Virus record (IMG/VR): IMGVR_UViG_3300040801_004428
Coordinates: 64,001 to 118,605 of that record
Reading direction: 5' to 3' (one strand)
Origin: a virus
DNA: 54,605 nucleotides
This document shows positions 1 through 5,942 of this stretch, piece by piece. The notes under the pieces were generated by a model. That model was not told the origin of the DNA. It did no database searches and was given only the letters and a program-made list of their open reading frames with translations. Positions within the stretch are counted from its first letter, which is position 1; each line of letters starts with the position of its first letter. The translations under genes and the position numbers were made by a program.

Positions 1-134
1 ATAGGCACTCTTCTCTTAGGGGTGAAAGTATCCGCAACTTCTTGCAACATGGGTTCTGTAAACTCCAGTGTTACATTATTCGAAGCGGTTTTCACCCCTG
101 GGGTAAATAGATGAATTCGGTAATACTTAGCCAT
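1..134 (-). CDS. Hypothetical protein, N-terminal part only
   Basis: Only the first 44 codons of a leftward gene are present; it runs off the left edge. It begins MAKYYRIHLFTPG. A GAGG ribosome-binding sequence lies about 10 nt before the ATG, and a GGTAATA late-type box lies 24 nt upstream, so it is probably expressed with the virion genes. No family is recognised. Its neighbours are baseplate genes, so a structural role is possible, but that is inference from position. Confidence 0.6.
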   Translation of the reverse strand, partial: MAKYYRIHLFTPGVKTASNNVTLEFTEPMLQEVADTFTPKRRVP

Positions 135-158
135 AGAGATAATCCTCAATCTAGGCTA

Positions 159-165
159 TATTACC
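159..165 (-). promoter_or_regulatory. Late-type GGTAATA box
   Basis: GGTAATA followed by TAG on the minus strand, 24 nt before the ATG of the partial leftward gene at the left edge. Confidence 0.55.
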
Positions 166-396
166 CTACGAAGGAGAGTAAGGTACTTTTCCTAGTTCCT
201 CCAAATCTTCAGGACTAGGAGTGTATTGCTCATACCGGCGGGTGAATTCTTTCACTGCTTCGGGATAGGTTGCGTCGTATCTTTCTTCCTTCATTTCTTG
301 ATAGATGCTGTTTACCTCGCGCTCGATGTAAACGGACTCAGCATCAAAATTAGCCGTGTCGTGAGAATTTCGGATATAAGCTTGTCGAGTATTCAT
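166..396 (-). CDS. Small hypothetical protein (76 aa)
   Basis: A 76-residue, hydrophilic, charged protein (MNTRQAYIRN...) with no signal peptide or membrane segment. It is divergent from the gp5/gpV-like gene. Each of the two has its own GGTAATA box in the intergenic interval, which suggests late expression with baseplate genes. No family is recognised. Confidence 0.65.
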   Translation of the reverse strand: MNTRQAYIRNSHDTANFDAESVYIEREVNSIYQEMKEERYDATYPEAVKEFTRRYEQYTPSPEDLEELGKVPYSPS

Positions 397-401
397 TGTT
401 T

Positions 402-408
402 GGTAATA
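402..408 (+). promoter_or_regulatory. Late-type GGTAATA box
   Basis: GGTAATATTC on the plus strand, 29 nt before the chosen ATG (438) of the OB-fold baseplate gene. It is one of a divergent pair. Confidence 0.55.
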
Positions 409-425
409 TTCTACAGAACGATAGG

Positions 426-432
426 TATTACC
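426..432 (-). promoter_or_regulatory. Late-type GGTAATA box
   Basis: GTGGTAATACC on the minus strand, 29 nt before the ATG at 396 of the 76-aa gene. Confidence 0.55.
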
Positions 433-437
433 ACAAA

Positions 438-1058
438 ATGGGAAAAGAACTCGATAGATTGGGCCGCTTATTGATGGAGGCAGAACGGGCGAGTCAAACC
501 ACCCTTGAGTTGAAAAAACGGCATTGGGGCCTAATCACAGGGGTGATAGTTGACATCCAGGATCCCAACGGTAAGGGGAGAGTAAGAGTCGCGCCCGATA
601 ACTTTGAGGGAGATTCGGCCACGGAGTATTGGTGCAGTGTGGCCGGATCCTTTGAGGGGTTGCAACCCAAAGCTATGGTAAACCAAAAAGTGCTTATAGC
701 CCCTCTTGAGGGAAGTCCTTATAGGTATAAAATCATTGCATTATTAGACGGTGATGTAGGGCTCTACGACGCTGGCACCGCGATGGGAGAATATAACGCA
801 AAGTTTTCAGCCGCCGATGAGGCCGCCTTAAATGATAGGAAGTCACTCTCGGCGCGATCGGGGTTTATGACAAGACTCCCGGTGTATAATCTCCGCGATG
901 GAGATTCACTCCCCAAGTGTCATCAAAAAAACTCTGGAGTCTTAGTTGTGTTGGACGATGGCTATGATGCATACCAACTTACCTGCCTACGCTATCGCGG
1001 AGGTTGGAAGTGGATAAAGTACTCCAGAGAAGTTTATTCAAACACTATAGATTCTTAA
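438..1058 (+). CDS. Baseplate spike protein, gp5/gpV-like OB-fold
   Basis: A 206-aa protein. Residues about 30-110 have the look of the gp5/gpV OB domain: GLITGVIVDIQDPNGKGRVRV, then a WCSVAGSF strand, then KVLIAPLEGSPYRY and KIIALLDGD. In this family the OB domain sits on the hub and carries the membrane-piercing spike. The last 60 residues are a separate small domain of unknown function. An in-frame ATG at 396 would put the promoter box inside the gene, so ATG 438 (MGKELDRLG) is preferred; 474 is also possible. It ends convergently with the tagged gene at 1055. The fold assignment rests on the pattern only. Confidence 0.65.
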   Translation: MGKELDRLGRLLMEAERASQTTLELKKRHWGLITGVIVDIQDPNGKGRVRVAPDNFEGDSATEYWCSVAGSFEGLQPKAMVNQKVLIAPLEGSPYRYKIIALLDGDVGLYDAGTAMGEYNAKFSAADEAALNDRKSLSARSGFMTRLPVYNLRDGDSLPKCHQKNSGVLVVLDDGYDAYQLTCLRYRGGWKWIKYSREVYSNTIDS

Positions 1059-1828
1059 TCATCGTCGATGCCCTTATTAAGAGCAGAGTTCCGCTCTTGT
1101 TTTAAGAATCCCTCCATGGTGGATCGAACCTTTTGGGCTTTATCCATCTCGTATTTGCTACCCTGAGCTTTAGTAATGGTCGCGGCAATGCGCGCTTGTC
1201 TGTTAGAATACATCTGCGCTAGACCACTCCCAAGTTTATCAGAACTAGGTTTGCCCTTTGTTACGAGTACATCCCCTAAAACTACGTACCCATCTCGGTT
1301 AAAGGCACCCGCGTATTTTTTGGCCACCGCACCAGGCAGTTTGCCAATATCATCAACCTCCAAAAGAGATACAGGCTTAATCATCGCCGATTTGTTTTGC
1401 TTATCCAGCTGGTCCTTAATAAAGGCCTGGCTGGTTAGCTTATAATCAGGCTTAAAAGAAGTCATTTGTGACTCTAGTCGCATTTTTACCAACTCTCCTG
1501 CCTCCACGTTAAGAGTGATGGATTTTGCAAGAGCTTCATTTGCTTCCTCACGGCTGCCCTTTCCTGCGAGAGGCTCATTCGGCTTGCCGGGCATATCAGC
1601 ATCGGCCAATCCAAGCACTTCCGCACCTTCTTTGTTTTTAACTGACTCGCTTTTCTTACTAGCCGAAATAGCCCCAATCACAAGACCAACACCCGCCGCG
1701 GTGAGGAGAATCTTCCCAACGGTTTTTGTTGTCCCGCTGAGTTCTTTCTTACCTCCACATACGTGTTCTTGAGGAATGCATCTCTTCCCGCATGGTTTAT
1801 TCCCCGGTCCACATTTTAGTACCCCCAT
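1055..1828 (-). CDS. Cys-tagged membrane-associated protein, family A copy 1
   Basis: A 257-aa protein. Residues 6-25 hold the four-cysteine tag (KCGPGNKPCGKRCIP...). Residues about 37-57 form an Ala/Gly-rich hydrophobic helix (GKILLTAAGVGLVIGAIS). The rest is charged and helical. The C-terminal 110 residues match the next gene: both have an LPxxxxxxxAxxFxRxGYxVxGxVxV block followed by a basic helical tail, so the two are tandem paralogues. It overlaps the OB-fold gene by 4 nt in convergent orientation and follows the 221-aa paralogue by 3 nt, so the pair is one transcription unit. The function of the C-terminal domain is unknown. Confidence 0.85.
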   Translation of the reverse strand: MGVLKCGPGNKPCGKRCIPQEHVCGGKKELSGTTKTVGKILLTAAGVGLVIGAISASKKSESVKNKEGAEVLGLADADMPGKPNEPLAGKGSREEANEALAKSITLNVEAGELVKMRLESQMTSFKPDYKLTSQAFIKDQLDKQNKSAMIKPVSLLEVDDIGKLPGAVAKKYAGAFNRDGYVVLGDVLVTKGKPSSDKLGSGLAQMYSNRQARIAATITKAQGSKYEMDKAQKVRSTMEGFLKQERNSALNKGIDDD

Positions 1829-1831
1829 GGG

Positions 1832-2497
1832 TTAAGCCTCCTTCATTTTAAGTTTGCCCATTTTGCGCAGATTGTTCACCATTTCTTCCTGAAGTCGGCG
1901 TTGCTCACTTTGAGATTTGTCTTTCATTTTGCGCATTTGTCTCTGTGCGTAGACAGACGTGTATGAGGCATATGCATTGCCATCCTTAGTGGGTTCGTCT
2001 TTGATTACTACTACGTTTCCAATTACCGCGTATCCTCTTTTGAATTCATTAGCATGGAGGGTTTGCAAATCTTTGGGTAGTTTGCTAAGATCTTTGGCAA
2101 AGACTTGTTGTACGGGCGGCTCTCCTTGGGCTTTCATTTCATTAATGATGAAATCATTGGCCTTTGAACCGCTCGGAATTGGGCTCAACTCATCCCCGTA
2201 GGCCTTTGCAGCTCTTTCACCATTCTTAAGTCCGTTTTTAACTCTTTGAGTGTAGCTTTCAGCTTCTTTTTCGTTAGTTGGTAGGCCCGCAACCTTGGCT
2301 CTTGCGCTATCCATTTTTTTAGACAATATTAATGCAGTAGCGCCGATGGCGATTACACCCACACCTGCAGCAGCAAGGGCCATTGTCTTCTTGGATTTTT
2401 TCGCATCACCGTCTCTTTTTTCATCATCGCATTCCCATTCTTGAGGGATGCAGCGTTTGCCACATTTTTTATTCCCCGCCTTGCATTTCATAAACAT
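1832..2497 (-). CDS. Cys-tagged membrane-associated protein, family A copy 2
   Basis: A 221-aa protein with the tag at residues 5-24 (KCKAGNKKCGKRCIP...) and a hydrophobic helix at about 38-60 (LAAAGVGVIAIGATALIL). The C-terminal domain is paralogous to that of the 257-aa neighbour (GYAVIGNVVVIK versus GYVVLGDVLVTK). A good AGGAG lies 10 nt before ATG 2497, and MKC six bases further in is an alternative start. It is the first gene of a leftward pair driven by a GGTAATA box shared divergently with the rightward tagged gene. The function is unknown. Confidence 0.85.
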   Translation of the reverse strand: MFMKCKAGNKKCGKRCIPQEWECDDEKRDGDAKKSKKTMALAAAGVGVIAIGATALILSKKMDSARAKVAGLPTNEKEAESYTQRVKNGLKNGERAAKAYGDELSPIPSGSKANDFIINEMKAQGEPPVQQVFAKDLSKLPKDLQTLHANEFKRGYAVIGNVVVIKDEPTKDGNAYASYTSVYAQRQMRKMKDKSQSEQRRLQEEMVNNLRKMGKLKMKEA

Positions 2498-2523
2498 TGT
2501 TAGAAATCTCCTTACTTAGGAAT

Positions 2524-2530
2524 TATTACC
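2524..2530 (-). promoter_or_regulatory. Late-type GGTAATA box, leftward
   Basis: CTGGGTAATAATT on the minus strand, 26 nt before ATG 2497. It is seven bases from the oppositely oriented box at 2537, giving a compact divergent promoter. Confidence 0.55.
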
Positions 2531-2536
2531 CAGTGT

Positions 2537-2543
2537 GGTAATA
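2537..2543 (+). promoter_or_regulatory. Late-type GGTAATA box, rightward
   Basis: GTGGTAATACTG on the plus strand, 27 nt before ATG 2571. Confidence 0.6.
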
Positions 2544-2570
2544 CTGTACATTGGAGAATTTGGGCTAATT

Positions 2571-3341
2571 ATGGTAGCTGTGTTGAAATGTGGCCCCGGC
2601 AACAAACCATGCGGTAAGCGTTGTGTGCCACGGGAATGGGAGTGCAAGGATGAAAAAGCCGCAGCAGAAGACAAAAGCAAAGACTTAAAACCACCTAAAG
2701 AGGGTAAGAAAAAGCCTGAGGTGAAGCCTATCTCTACGGAGCAGTTAAATAATTCTCGTGAAAGAGGGTTGGAAGAACCTTCATTGAGGACTAAACTCCT
2801 CGCGGTGGGTCATATTGCATCTGTTGGTGCTACGTTGGCATTTTCCGCTGGGGCTATTGCAGTAGCATATTCTGCCGCAAATCAGGACACTTCCACAGCG
2901 ACGGGACTTAGCTCATACAATGAAGGAACAGATCAGTTTGATAAACTGTATTTAGGCGCAGTGGCGTGTGCAATTGCCGCGGGGTCTTTTTCCGTCATGG
3001 GTGCAATGTCCGAAGATGAAGACAAAGCCGAGCAGGAGGAAAAAGAAACTGATGAGATTGCTAAAAATACGACTGAAATCGTTGATCGGTTAAAAGAGTT
3101 CGAAGAAAGCGTTGCGGGTATTGAAGACGAAGCAGCGGTAGCCGAAATGTATATTAAATCCGACAATCCTGAAAAAACCGCCGCGGATTTGAAAAAATTC
3201 ATTACTGGACATAAGGTTTCTGCAACGGAGACATATACCATCGCGCCGACAAAGAATGGCGAAGTTGCCGTCATCTACGATGGGATCAAGCAAAAACAGC
3301 TTGATGGCGTAGATCCGGAATTAAACAAATGGATGTATTAA
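2571..3341 (+). CDS. Cys-tagged protein with two hydrophobic segments
   Basis: A 256-aa protein. The start is set at ATG 2571 (MVAVLKCGPG), which puts the tag at residues 6-25 as in the other tagged proteins; an upstream GTG at 2535 would include the promoter. A Lys/Glu-rich linker follows, then two hydrophobic Ala/Gly-rich segments (about 75-105 and 120-142), then an acidic coiled-coil-like region and a small C-terminal domain. It leads a rightward run: 93-aa tagged gene, gp25-like gene, 84-aa gene. The function is unknown; tag plus helices suggests membrane association. Confidence 0.85.
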   Translation: MVAVLKCGPGNKPCGKRCVPREWECKDEKAAAEDKSKDLKPPKEGKKKPEVKPISTEQLNNSRERGLEEPSLRTKLLAVGHIASVGATLAFSAGAIAVAYSAANQDTSTATGLSSYNEGTDQFDKLYLGAVACAIAAGSFSVMGAMSEDEDKAEQEEKETDEIAKNTTEIVDRLKEFEESVAGIEDEAAVAEMYIKSDNPEKTAADLKKFITGHKVSATETYTIAPTKNGEVAVIYDGIKQKQLDGVDPELNKWMY

Positions 3342-3344
3342 ACC

Positions 3345-3626
3345 ATGGCAATTGTCAAATGCTCTGTGGGTAACAAAAAATGCGGTAAGCGTTGCGTGCC
3401 GCAGGAGCACAACTGCAAGGATGATCTAGACCTCATGGAGGAGGAAATGGAAGAGCAGGAGCAAATCCAAGATCTCCTCGACCAGTTTGATGCAAGCGGC
3501 AAGAAGAGTCATACCTTAGAGGGTGACGACGCTATGTTGGATAAACTCCGCGGGCATGTAAAACACCGTAGGGGTTTGAACATCGAGAGGAAAAACAAAA
3601 AGGAGATCGTGATCTTCCGTGATTAG
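3345..3626 (+). CDS. Short Cys-tagged protein (93 aa)
   Basis: The smallest tagged protein. The tag is at residues 5-24 (KCSVGNKKCGKRCVP...), followed by an acidic helix (LMEEEMEEQEQIQDLLDQF) and a basic C-terminus. There is no hydrophobic segment. It starts 3 nt after the previous tagged gene and overlaps the gp25-like gene by 8 nt, so all are co-transcribed with a baseplate component. The function is unknown. Confidence 0.8.
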   Translation: MAIVKCSVGNKKCGKRCVPQEHNCKDDLDLMEEEMEEQEQIQDLLDQFDASGKKSHTLEGDDAMLDKLRGHVKHRRGLNIERKNKKEIVIFRD

Positions 3627-3990
3627 AGACCTAAAGTGTATTGAAATTCCGCTAAGAATAGACCCCCAAACTGGAGACATAGCAATGTCTACAGGCGGAG
3701 ACTGTATCAAAGCGCAAATTCTCTCCGTGTTGCAGACCAAACCCGGAGAAAGAGTAATGCGCCCGCAGCTTGGCCTGCGTGAGCACGCATTGCAGGCTTT
3801 AGCTCCCACAGTTGTAACCTCCGACGTTGAGGATCAGCTCCAGTTTTGGATAACCTCCGAAGCACAGTGTGCCGTGTGGTATGATAAAAATCCGGAGAAA
3901 TTCGAAGAAGGTATACTAGACATAGAGGTTACATACTCCGATGGAGAACAAAAACAAACTTTCCGACTATCTGTTTCAGACGCATCCTAA
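3619..3990 (+). CDS. Baseplate wedge protein, gp25/GPW-like
   Basis: A 123-aa protein, the usual size for gp25/GPW. It matches the family layout: an N-terminal strand with IPLRIDPQTGDIAMS, then IKAQILSVLQTKPGERVMRPQLGLRE, where GERVMRPxxG is the hallmark loop, then helices and a C-terminal strand pair. In this family the protein joins wedge to sheath and starts sheath assembly. The GTG start at 3619 overlaps the end of the upstream tagged gene. Its 3' end overlaps the next small gene by 50 nt. Confidence 0.8.
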   Translation: MIRDLKCIEIPLRIDPQTGDIAMSTGGDCIKAQILSVLQTKPGERVMRPQLGLREHALQALAPTVVTSDVEDQLQFWITSEAQCAVWYDKNPEKFEEGILDIEVTYSDGEQKQTFRLSVSDAS

Positions 3991-4195
3991 GATTAAAGAA
4001 CGACTGGTTTATTTAGCCACTCAATTGAGACGCGACAGGTGGGAGTACTCCTACCCTGCGTTGTTAAACGAAGCTGTGAATAACCTCGGCAGTGAGTTTC
4101 CACGCGAGTTGGTGCAAATCCGTTTGCCGGAGGATCGATATTTGTTTATAACAAGCCCGGGACCAGGCTACACCTGTAATTGGGAGATCACGTAA
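3941..4195 (+). CDS. Hypothetical protein (84 aa) after gp25-like gene
   Basis: An 84-aa protein (MENKNKLSDYLFQTHP...) starting inside the end of the gp25-like gene and ending at a TAA inside a TACGTGA-type linker. It is helical at the N-terminus with PEDRYLFITSPGPGY near the end. Its last 130 nt lie opposite a leftward reading frame (4064-4630); the linker at 4185-4203 suggests that 4195 is the true boundary and that the leftward gene is the one extended past it. No family is recognised. Confidence 0.55.
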   Translation: MENKNKLSDYLFQTHPKIKERLVYLATQLRRDRWEYSYPALLNEAVNNLGSEFPRELVQIRLPEDRYLFITSPGPGYTCNWEIT

Positions 4196-4630
4196 GCCAT
4201 TGGCGGATTGGATCATACGCTTGGCCAACTTTATGTAGGGTTTGGTGTTCAATGGGTTGTATACAACAATGAGAGGGAAATCCTCAAAGTGTATGAAGAA
4301 CGCAGAGCGGTCCTCATAATATACGGTGACCTCCCCGTCGCGCTTAATCTGTGCGATGTAATCGCCCGTAAAGTCTTGGGCGGTTCTGCCTTGTTTCACC
4401 AAGTTCACGGCTTTACTTGTGACGTTTAACAACTCCAGGGGTGTATCTAACACTTGGAGATACATCGCATCGTACTGGTGATTTGCAATAAATTCCAACA
4501 CAGGTTCGTAACACTTCTCACAGAGAAGTTCCGCGGTGGACTCCCCAATATATTGGAGAGCGTAATCTGTTCCCACATACTTCCGCTCTGTGATATTGGC
4601 CATTAGAAAGAAAGCTTGTAACTCAGTCAT
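4064..4630 (-). CDS. Hypothetical protein (188 aa), C-terminus probably extended
   Basis: It starts at ATG 4630 after TTGGAGAA and a linker. It is soluble, with no family recognised. Around 4188-4205 the minus strand carries a CAATGGCTTACGTGA linker, the usual end of genes of this class, but in the gene's own frame it reads through as ANGLRD. In another frame it would end QWLT-stop, like the WCT-stop ends elsewhere. The last 43 residues may therefore result from a frameshift or lost stop, and they overlap the rightward 84-aa gene. Confidence 0.65.
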   Translation of the reverse strand: MTELQAFFLMANITERKYVGTDYALQYIGESTAELLCEKCYEPVLEFIANHQYDAMYLQVLDTPLELLNVTSKAVNLVKQGRTAQDFTGDYIAQIKRDGEVTVYYEDRSAFFIHFEDFPLIVVYNPLNTKPYIKLAKRMIQSANGLRDLPITGVAWSRACYKQISILRQTDLHQLAWKLTAEVIHSFV

Positions 4631-4644
4631 TCAATTTCTCCAAT

Positions 4645-4667
4645 TAGGTTTTTCTCGTACACCTCAG
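4645..4667 (-). promoter_or_regulatory. Early-type linker before 4630 gene
   Basis: Minus strand: GGTGTACGAG-AAAAACC, then TAATTGGAG and ATG. Confidence 0.5.
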
Positions 4668-5116
4668 GCGCGAATGCCGTAAGTCACAGCAGCTTTTGTT
4701 AGAATTAGTGAGGCATTTAAGGGTGAGTAAATGTAAATGTTGAAAGATACAGTGTTGTCAGTTGTATCTGTGATGTGCAGCCCGTGAGCCTGTACGCCAA
4801 GTTCTTTGGCTGGGCTTTCGAGGATGGGCACGTATTTGTATATCACACTAGCGGGTTCACTCTTCCCTCTGTTGTTTAACACCATGAAGGTGTATCCTGA
4901 TAGGGTTTCAAACATGCATATGCTAATCACTGTTGAATTTGCGCCCCAGTCAACTATAGCACGTAAGATTTCCGGATATTGGGCTAAAATCTCCGCTGTT
5001 TGATCATCTAAGGAGTCGAAATGAATTTGGTTGTTTTCGTCAGTGTAGGGTACGCGAACGTTTTGGAATAAACGATAGAGCGCGCAGTGTTCCATTAGAA
5101 TCTGTTCTTGTGACAT
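4664..5116 (-). CDS. Hypothetical protein (150 aa)
   Basis: The start is set at ATG 5116 (MSQEQILMEH), which has AGAGGAAG just upstream and follows the linker. A longer frame from 5179 would translate the linker itself. It is a soluble mixed alpha/beta protein with no recognised domain. It lies in a leftward series of small genes, each preceded by the same linker, which suggests early expression. Confidence 0.7.
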   Translation of the reverse strand: MSQEQILMEHCALYRLFQNVRVPYTDENNQIHFDSLDDQTAEILAQYPEILRAIVDWGANSTVISICMFETLSGYTFMVLNNRGKSEPASVIYKYVPILESPAKELGVQAHGLHITDTTDNTVSFNIYIYSPLNASLILTKAAVTYGIRA

Positions 5117-5126
5117 ACTTCCTCTT

Positions 5127-5149
5127 GTAGTTTTTTTCTCGTGCATCAG
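5127..5149 (-). promoter_or_regulatory. Early-type linker before 5116 gene
   Basis: Minus strand: CACTGATGCACGAG-AAAAAAACTAC, then an AGAGGA ribosome-binding site. The TGA in CACTGA is the stop codon of the upstream 200-aa gene. Confidence 0.5.
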
Positions 5150-5748
5150 TGCATTTGTACTAAATGGCGCTTGTGCCAATACATAGATGTTGATCCCACT
5201 TGGGTTATCAACATATTAGAGGTTAGTCGTTCTGCCCAAGTAGGCTTTCGGTCCACAAACACGCCTTCTAAATACTCCTTCGGCGCCCAACCACGCTCGA
5301 GTAGAATTATCAAATGCAGATAGCACGAGTATCGTCGCTCATGCTTGTCTGAATACGTTATGTGGGATCTACACATGCGAGCAATCTTAGTCCCATAGTT
5401 AATATCCACGTAGTCGTACATCTCAACCCACGTTCCGGGTCGAGATTCTTCTACATCACTATCTTCAACCCTGTAATATCGCCCTGAGATTTTGGCATGC
5501 GTAATATAAGTTGGCTTTTCGCCTAACTCCCTTATAAAGTAGACACACCCATCTATTGGGCTAACTTGCGCTATGGGAAAACCATCGCCGAATGAGATTA
5601 CAGCCCAAGGTCCTCCAACCTTACCTTCCGGTATGTCGCAAGTTAGGGTTTGTGCTACTTGGATAAGCCCGTTTGTTCGCAGCCAGTCGTAGATCTTAAA
5701 CGATAGGGTCTTAAAGGATCTCGGGCCCTTGTAGATTGGCATTGACAT
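5146..5748 (-). CDS. Hypothetical protein (200 aa)
   Basis: It starts MSMPIYKGPRS after GGAG, and its ATG overlaps the stop of the 43-aa membrane peptide gene (TGAATG), so the two are translationally coupled. No domain is recognised. It is rich in Tyr and Arg near the C-terminus, and its stop lies in the linker that serves the next gene. Confidence 0.7.
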   Translation of the reverse strand: MSMPIYKGPRSFKTLSFKIYDWLRTNGLIQVAQTLTCDIPEGKVGGPWAVISFGDGFPIAQVSPIDGCVYFIRELGEKPTYITHAKISGRYYRVEDSDVEESRPGTWVEMYDYVDINYGTKIARMCRSHITYSDKHERRYSCYLHLIILLERGWAPKEYLEGVFVDRKPTWAERLTSNMLITQVGSTSMYWHKRHLVQMH

Positions 5749-5880
5749 TCAAAGTACTCCATATTTGGTTTTTCTTGTACACCAGCGTAGTAAGTCCAAT
5801 ACTAGACTCACTAATGTAATCGTTTGGACCCCCACCAGGCCCACAATTAACCACACACATCCGCGTTTTGTTGGACTCAT
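5749..5880 (-). CDS. Small single-pass membrane peptide (43 aa)
   Basis: ATG 5880 has a strong TTGGAGGG ribosome-binding site. The peptide starts MSPTKRGCVW and has a hydrophobic segment of about 22 residues (WLIVGLVGVQTITLV..LVLDLL), then RWCTRKTKYGVL. Its stop overlaps the start of the 200-aa gene. It lies directly after the sheath terminator with a linker upstream, so it begins a new transcription unit. Reading frame, ribosome-binding site and coupling support it; the role is unknown, possibly a small inner-membrane effector. Confidence 0.6.
   Translation of the reverse strand: MSPTKRGCVWLIVGLVGVQTITLVSLVLDLLRWCTRKTKYGVL
5765..5787 (-). promoter_or_regulatory. Early-type linker inside end of 43-aa gene
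   Basis: Minus strand: CGCTGGTGTACAAG-AAAAACC, 17 nt before ATG 5748. The 43-aa frame reads through it as RWCTRKT. Confidence 0.5.
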
Positions 5881-5890
5881 AAGTCCCTCC

Positions 5891-5907
5891 AAGTTTTTTC
5901 TCGCACA
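5891..5907 (-). promoter_or_regulatory. Early-type linker before 43-aa gene
   Basis: Minus strand: TGTGCGAG-AAAAAACTTGGAGGG. It directly follows the T-run of the sheath terminator. Confidence 0.5.
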
Positions 5908-5930
5908 AAAAAAGGAGGCCGAAGCCTCCC
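5907..5930 (-). terminator. Rho-independent terminator after the sheath gene
   Basis: Minus strand: GGAGGC-TTCG-GCCTCC followed by seven T, about 13 nt after the sheath stop. It is a perfect six-base stem with a UUCG tetraloop and the most classical terminator in the window. Confidence 0.9.
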
Positions 5931-5942
5931 ATCAAACTGCAC

